NCBI GenBank assembly: GCA_003993805.1
Contig: RSEF01000001.1
Location: 70,758,715 to 70,822,714 of the forward strand
Direction of reading: 5' to 3'
Source of the DNA: Himantopus leucocephalus
Lineage: Eukaryota > Chordata > Aves > Charadriiformes > Recurvirostridae
Length of the DNA stretch: 64,000 nt
Shown: piece after piece, positions 60,563 to 64,000 of the stretch
Numbering within the stretch: position 1 is the stretch's first letter
Layout: each line of letters starts with the position of its first letter
The notes under the pieces: model-generated
The model's database searches: none
What the model saw: only the letters and a program-made list of their open reading frames with translations
What the model was told of the DNA's origin: nothing
Position numbers and translations under genes: made by a program

Positions 60563-63425
60563 ACCCTTACTTCTGTATCGAAGCAATCAGAGTCCATATA
60601 CAAGGCAATGCTCCTGGAGAACATGAGGAAAGAGGGGAAAGAGGGGAGACCACAAACCAGCCCCCATCCATGGGGAAGTAAACGTACACCACAGGCACGA
60701 ATTTGCCCCCTCCTTCCCTACTCTTTTCCCCCCCAGCGATTTCCTCTCACATTAAGATAACAGGGAGAAAAGGAAATAATTTCTTCAAGCAGTTCTTTTG
60801 TGGTTTGCATAAACAAAGATACGTAGGAGATAAAACACAAAGTATCACAAAAGATAGCAGCACTTCTAATAGCATCAAACAGATCAAGAAGCGTGGCTAC
60901 ATGGAGATACCATCTCCTCTTCAAGGAAAAAAGCACAGACATCTGGGAGCTGCTTATATGGTAGCTCAGGAGGTCTGAGTAGGAGTCACAGCTGCTAACA
61001 AAAGGCTTCAAGCTCTGGGGCAACCAGGCAAGGCGCCAGTCATTAAGGATGGCACATACATGCTGGTCCGCCTTCATGGGTTGAGCTCTACACTTGACTG
61101 CATGGTAAGAGCTGTAAAAGGCATCACGCAGCTCGCTATCAGCTCTGCCTGGGTTTTCAAGCGCAGCACCTACCCACAGGGGCTTAGAGCAAAGACCTGC
61201 CCTTTTTAGCTAATGAAGAACCATGACGTGCTGCTTGTGGAGGACTGCACACACAAGCCTACCAAAGATGACAATGCAGCAGAGAAGTCCCTGAATTTCT
61301 GCATGCTTAACTCCAAGGTTAAACCCCAAGGCACAGGTTAAAAAGCTTCCTCAAGGCAGGTGTTTTCTTCACAGACATGTTGCTGGTGGTGCTGTTGATT
61401 TTCCAGTGGCAAGTTCATCCATGATGGACTGGAGATGTCAGTGTGCACCAGCTTGCAACATCCAGGACAACTATTCTGAGTGCTCACTGGCACTTGGGCA
61501 TCAGTTAATTTTCAGATATTCAAACACAAATGCTGAAGATTTTCAGGTACCTCACTTCTCTCACCTTCTTCCCTTTCTAGAAATCCTTTATGCTTGCAGC
61601 AGGGAAGCTGGCCACCACTCACTATCCTCCAAACTCAGCCACTGCTTGTATCGTGTGGTACCCATCTTTGTCAGGTTTGAGAAGAGCTACCAACGGAGCC
61701 CCTGTAGCCTCACCTCTGCAATTCACTCACATAGTCCCCGCAGGGAACAGAAGAGCTCCTCTACTGGCATGGGGTTTGTTGAGACCTCACTGTTACGAGG
61801 CACAGATCCAAGCTCCTGCTGCATTGCTCTTACATGGATGAGAAACGAAGGACAGCCTGGCAGCAATACAGTATTTTTCCATACGATTGATTTCAAAGGT
61901 GGGGGCTGAAAGAGAGACAAGACCAACCCCACAGAGTCATTCAGCAACATCCCCACAGGGAGAAAGAGTGAAAGAGCACAAGGCTGCAGCCCGTACAGTT
62001 TGATATACCAGGGTGCCTACCTTTGGTACGCATTAATTGGGGGAGACAGATGACCAACTACATTTGGCAGCGAATATTTGAAAAAATTAATGCAACCACG
62101 CCTGAAATAGCTGAAATCTGACTGGCCAAGAGACGCCTTGGACAGACCACAGTATTGAGCATGCAACTGCAGGCACATCTGTTTATTTTTAAGCAGGACA
62201 CAAGAGATCCTCCCTCTCAGCCTGTTGAAGGACCAAAATAGCTGGAAGAGCTTTCTGATGGCAGGAAAAAAAGTCTTAGATGCAGCCATAGAAGAGAACA
62301 GAGAGACTAAGGACTATAAACAGTCCCTGAAGTCACACCTAAAACACGCTGATAACACAGCAGAGAGATTTACCCTACCCTGGCTTACGTACCTGCCAAG
62401 GGCAAACAGAGAGAACCCCAGATTTCTAGGTGTTTACCTTCTACAGTGTAAAAATCAAAACCAAGATGCAGAGAAATAGTTGCTCAACTGTTTTACTGTA
62501 CTATAAAATTCCTTACTGTCTAGTCATTAACTACACTGAAATTACCTCATTTGCGGGAGGATATGAAGAGTAACATGAAAATGGTATTTGAAAACAGCAA
62601 AGAGAACCACCATAACAGCCAATATGATCGTTTGGAGTCTCACACCAGCAATTGCTCATTTTAAGCATTAAAAAAACCCCATTTGGATGGATTAAAAAAA
62701 TCCACTAAGTGAATAACATTCAGGTTGTGTCATCAGCAAAACAAATGCCAGGAAATTCAGAGCTAATAGATTTACATGGTAATTAAATCTGCACATCTTC
62801 CCAACTTGCTCAGGTTACACAGTTGGAAACGCTGAAGTCCATGCTGAGCAAATCTTATAATCCACCCCATTATTCACACATGCATGCCCACACTTCCCTT
62901 GCAAACACTCAAGTATTTCCAGCCCACAACCAGCAAAGAAGAGAGGTCTTTATTTTTAAGTAATCGGGGGGAATTTTTCAAGAACCATGTTTACTCCTTT
63001 GCCTTTCCTTGTTCCAAAATATTCTCTCATGTTCCTTAACACCCCACCATCCTGAAAAAAAAGGTATTTTGGATTTTAAAAGATAATTAATAATAAAATT
63101 AAACTCTATAATAACTAGGACTAAATATGGGTTGAAATAAAAAATAATAGTAATAAAAAAAAGCCCTTGTGCAGTTGAGGCAAGGGTGAGAAACAACCCT
63201 GAATTTCAGTGTCTCTTAAACCCACTGCAAGCAGAGACAAGGATGCTATTGCTCATTCCTAGCCCAAGCCTCTTGGGAGTCATATAAAATAGGAAAGTCC
63301 TTTTCACATTCCCCTGCCCTTCCCCCAGTGCATAGTTCTTGGATCTAGTCTAACTTTTCAATAGGCTGGGCGCATGTTTTGCTATTTCCCACCCTCTCCC
63401 CAAAAGAGCCAAAGCCAGAGAGGAG

Positions 63426-63916
63426 TGAGTCATGGGGGCCAAAGCACCAGAGCGGTGAGTCAGCGAGCTGGAAGCCCTTCAACAAGGCTCCCCCCATCTG
63501 GGTCGCTGGCTGAGACCTCAAAATACATTATTAATTCTGTGTTGCAAACAAGCATCTGGATTATGCTCTCAAGTCAGATGCACTCATTCTTTTGTCTCGG
63601 CTACCTTTTTTTTCCCCACCTTTTTTTTTTTTTGCTTCTTACTCCAGGCTCACTGGTATGCACTTCATTTGTCTCGGAAGTCAGCTCTTGGCTGCCAGTT
63701 TGAGCAGCAGAGCCACAGAAGGCTGAAACTCTCCATCGCTTCTCCCCATGCTTCTCTCTCTCTTCACCTGGTGAGCAGCAGTGTCACAATTCTTTACCAC
63801 CAGTGACTGCAGAGGCCACGAGACAAGTCTGACTGACAGGTCTGCCTTTCACGAGCCTCCAAACCACCGAGAGTAGGGGCAAGCCTCTCCCCACCACCTC
63901 CAGCTACCATGACTCA
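63426..63916. promoter_or_regulatory. Cluster of three consensus AP-1 sites
   Basis: TGAGTCA at 63426-63432 and 63456-63462, exactly 30 bp apart, and TGACTCA at 63910-63916. They lie in CREB3L2 intron 1 and are a candidate intronic enhancer. Motif evidence only. Confidence 0.35.
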
Positions 63917-64000
63917 CCTCAGACAGAGCTCACCTTCCAAAACTCAGTCATTGGTGTCTCTGATGATTTTTGGCACCCAGGCAAGATACTTAAAGAGACC

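Larger units (their letters stand above)
55803..64000 (-). other. CREB3L2: CREB3L2 intron 1 (3' part)
   Basis: The sequence right of exon 2 shows no homologue of human exon 1 (MEVLESGEQG...) and no CpG island, so it is read as the 3' part of the first intron. It contains homopolymer tracts ending in single unresolved bases (59181-59200, 60541-60562) and a cluster of three AP-1 sites at 63426-63916. The long open frames at 60206-60523 and 61406-61909 resemble no known protein. Confidence 0.8.

Noticed and set aside
61406..61909. 167-codon plus-strand open frame
   Set aside because: No family resemblance; lies in CREB3L2 intron 1 and lacks supporting signals.
55803..64000. Search for CREB3L2 exon 1
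   Set aside because: No sequence resembling MEVLESGEQG and no CpG island was seen, so exon 1 is placed outside the window.
1..64000. CRISPR arrays, operons, prokaryotic mobile elements, tRNA or rRNA genes
   Set aside because: None was seen. The content is avian nuclear DNA with spliced genes, and I recognised no tRNA or rRNA sequence.

Overview
This is vertebrate nuclear DNA from a bird, most likely a neoavian. Several CR1 LINE 3' ends carry the avian tail (TTGGACTTGATGATC ... ATTCTATGATTCTATGA), and two LTR fragments of avian endogenous-retrovirus type abut assembly gaps. The genes have small exons, canonical GT/AG junctions and long introns, so most open reading frames of 60-170 codons here are chance ORFs.

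Two genes are recognised, both on the minus strand and in the order I recall for human chromosome 7 (CREB3L2 upstream, its 3' end facing the DGKI 5' end). From right to left: 55803-64000 is CREB3L2 intron 1. Exons 2-12 of CREB3L2 lie between 55802 and 29745. The eleven coding exons sum to 1458 nt (485 codons plus stop), in frame through every junction, and only exon 1 (about 34 residues in human) is outside the window. The encoded protein is an ER-membrane bZIP factor: acidic activation region, two SUMO-type motifs, an FBXW7-type degron, basic region and leucine zipper, one membrane segment, an S1P-type site and a glycosylated luminal tail. From 29744 down to perhaps 22870 is probably the long 3' UTR. 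About 16500-22870 is intergenic, with one LTR fragment and a 100-N gap. A strong CpG island at about 15590-16470 holds the promoter and first coding exon of DGKI (diacylglycerol kinase iota). Positions 1-15865 are DGKI intron 1, with no exon recognised.

I found no previously undescribed biological system. The points worth a second look are an apparent one-base frameshift in the DGKI N-terminus at a G8/C8 run, a NAGNAG tandem acceptor at CREB3L2 exon 5, a rapidly diverged exon 3 with a weak donor, a perfect CRE inside an intron of a CRE-binding factor, a triple AP-1 cluster in intron 1, short perfect tandem duplications in the presumed 3' UTR, and gaps caused by repeats or homopolymers. Exon coordinates come from hand reading of splice sites and from comparison with remembered human proteins; no alignment was run.
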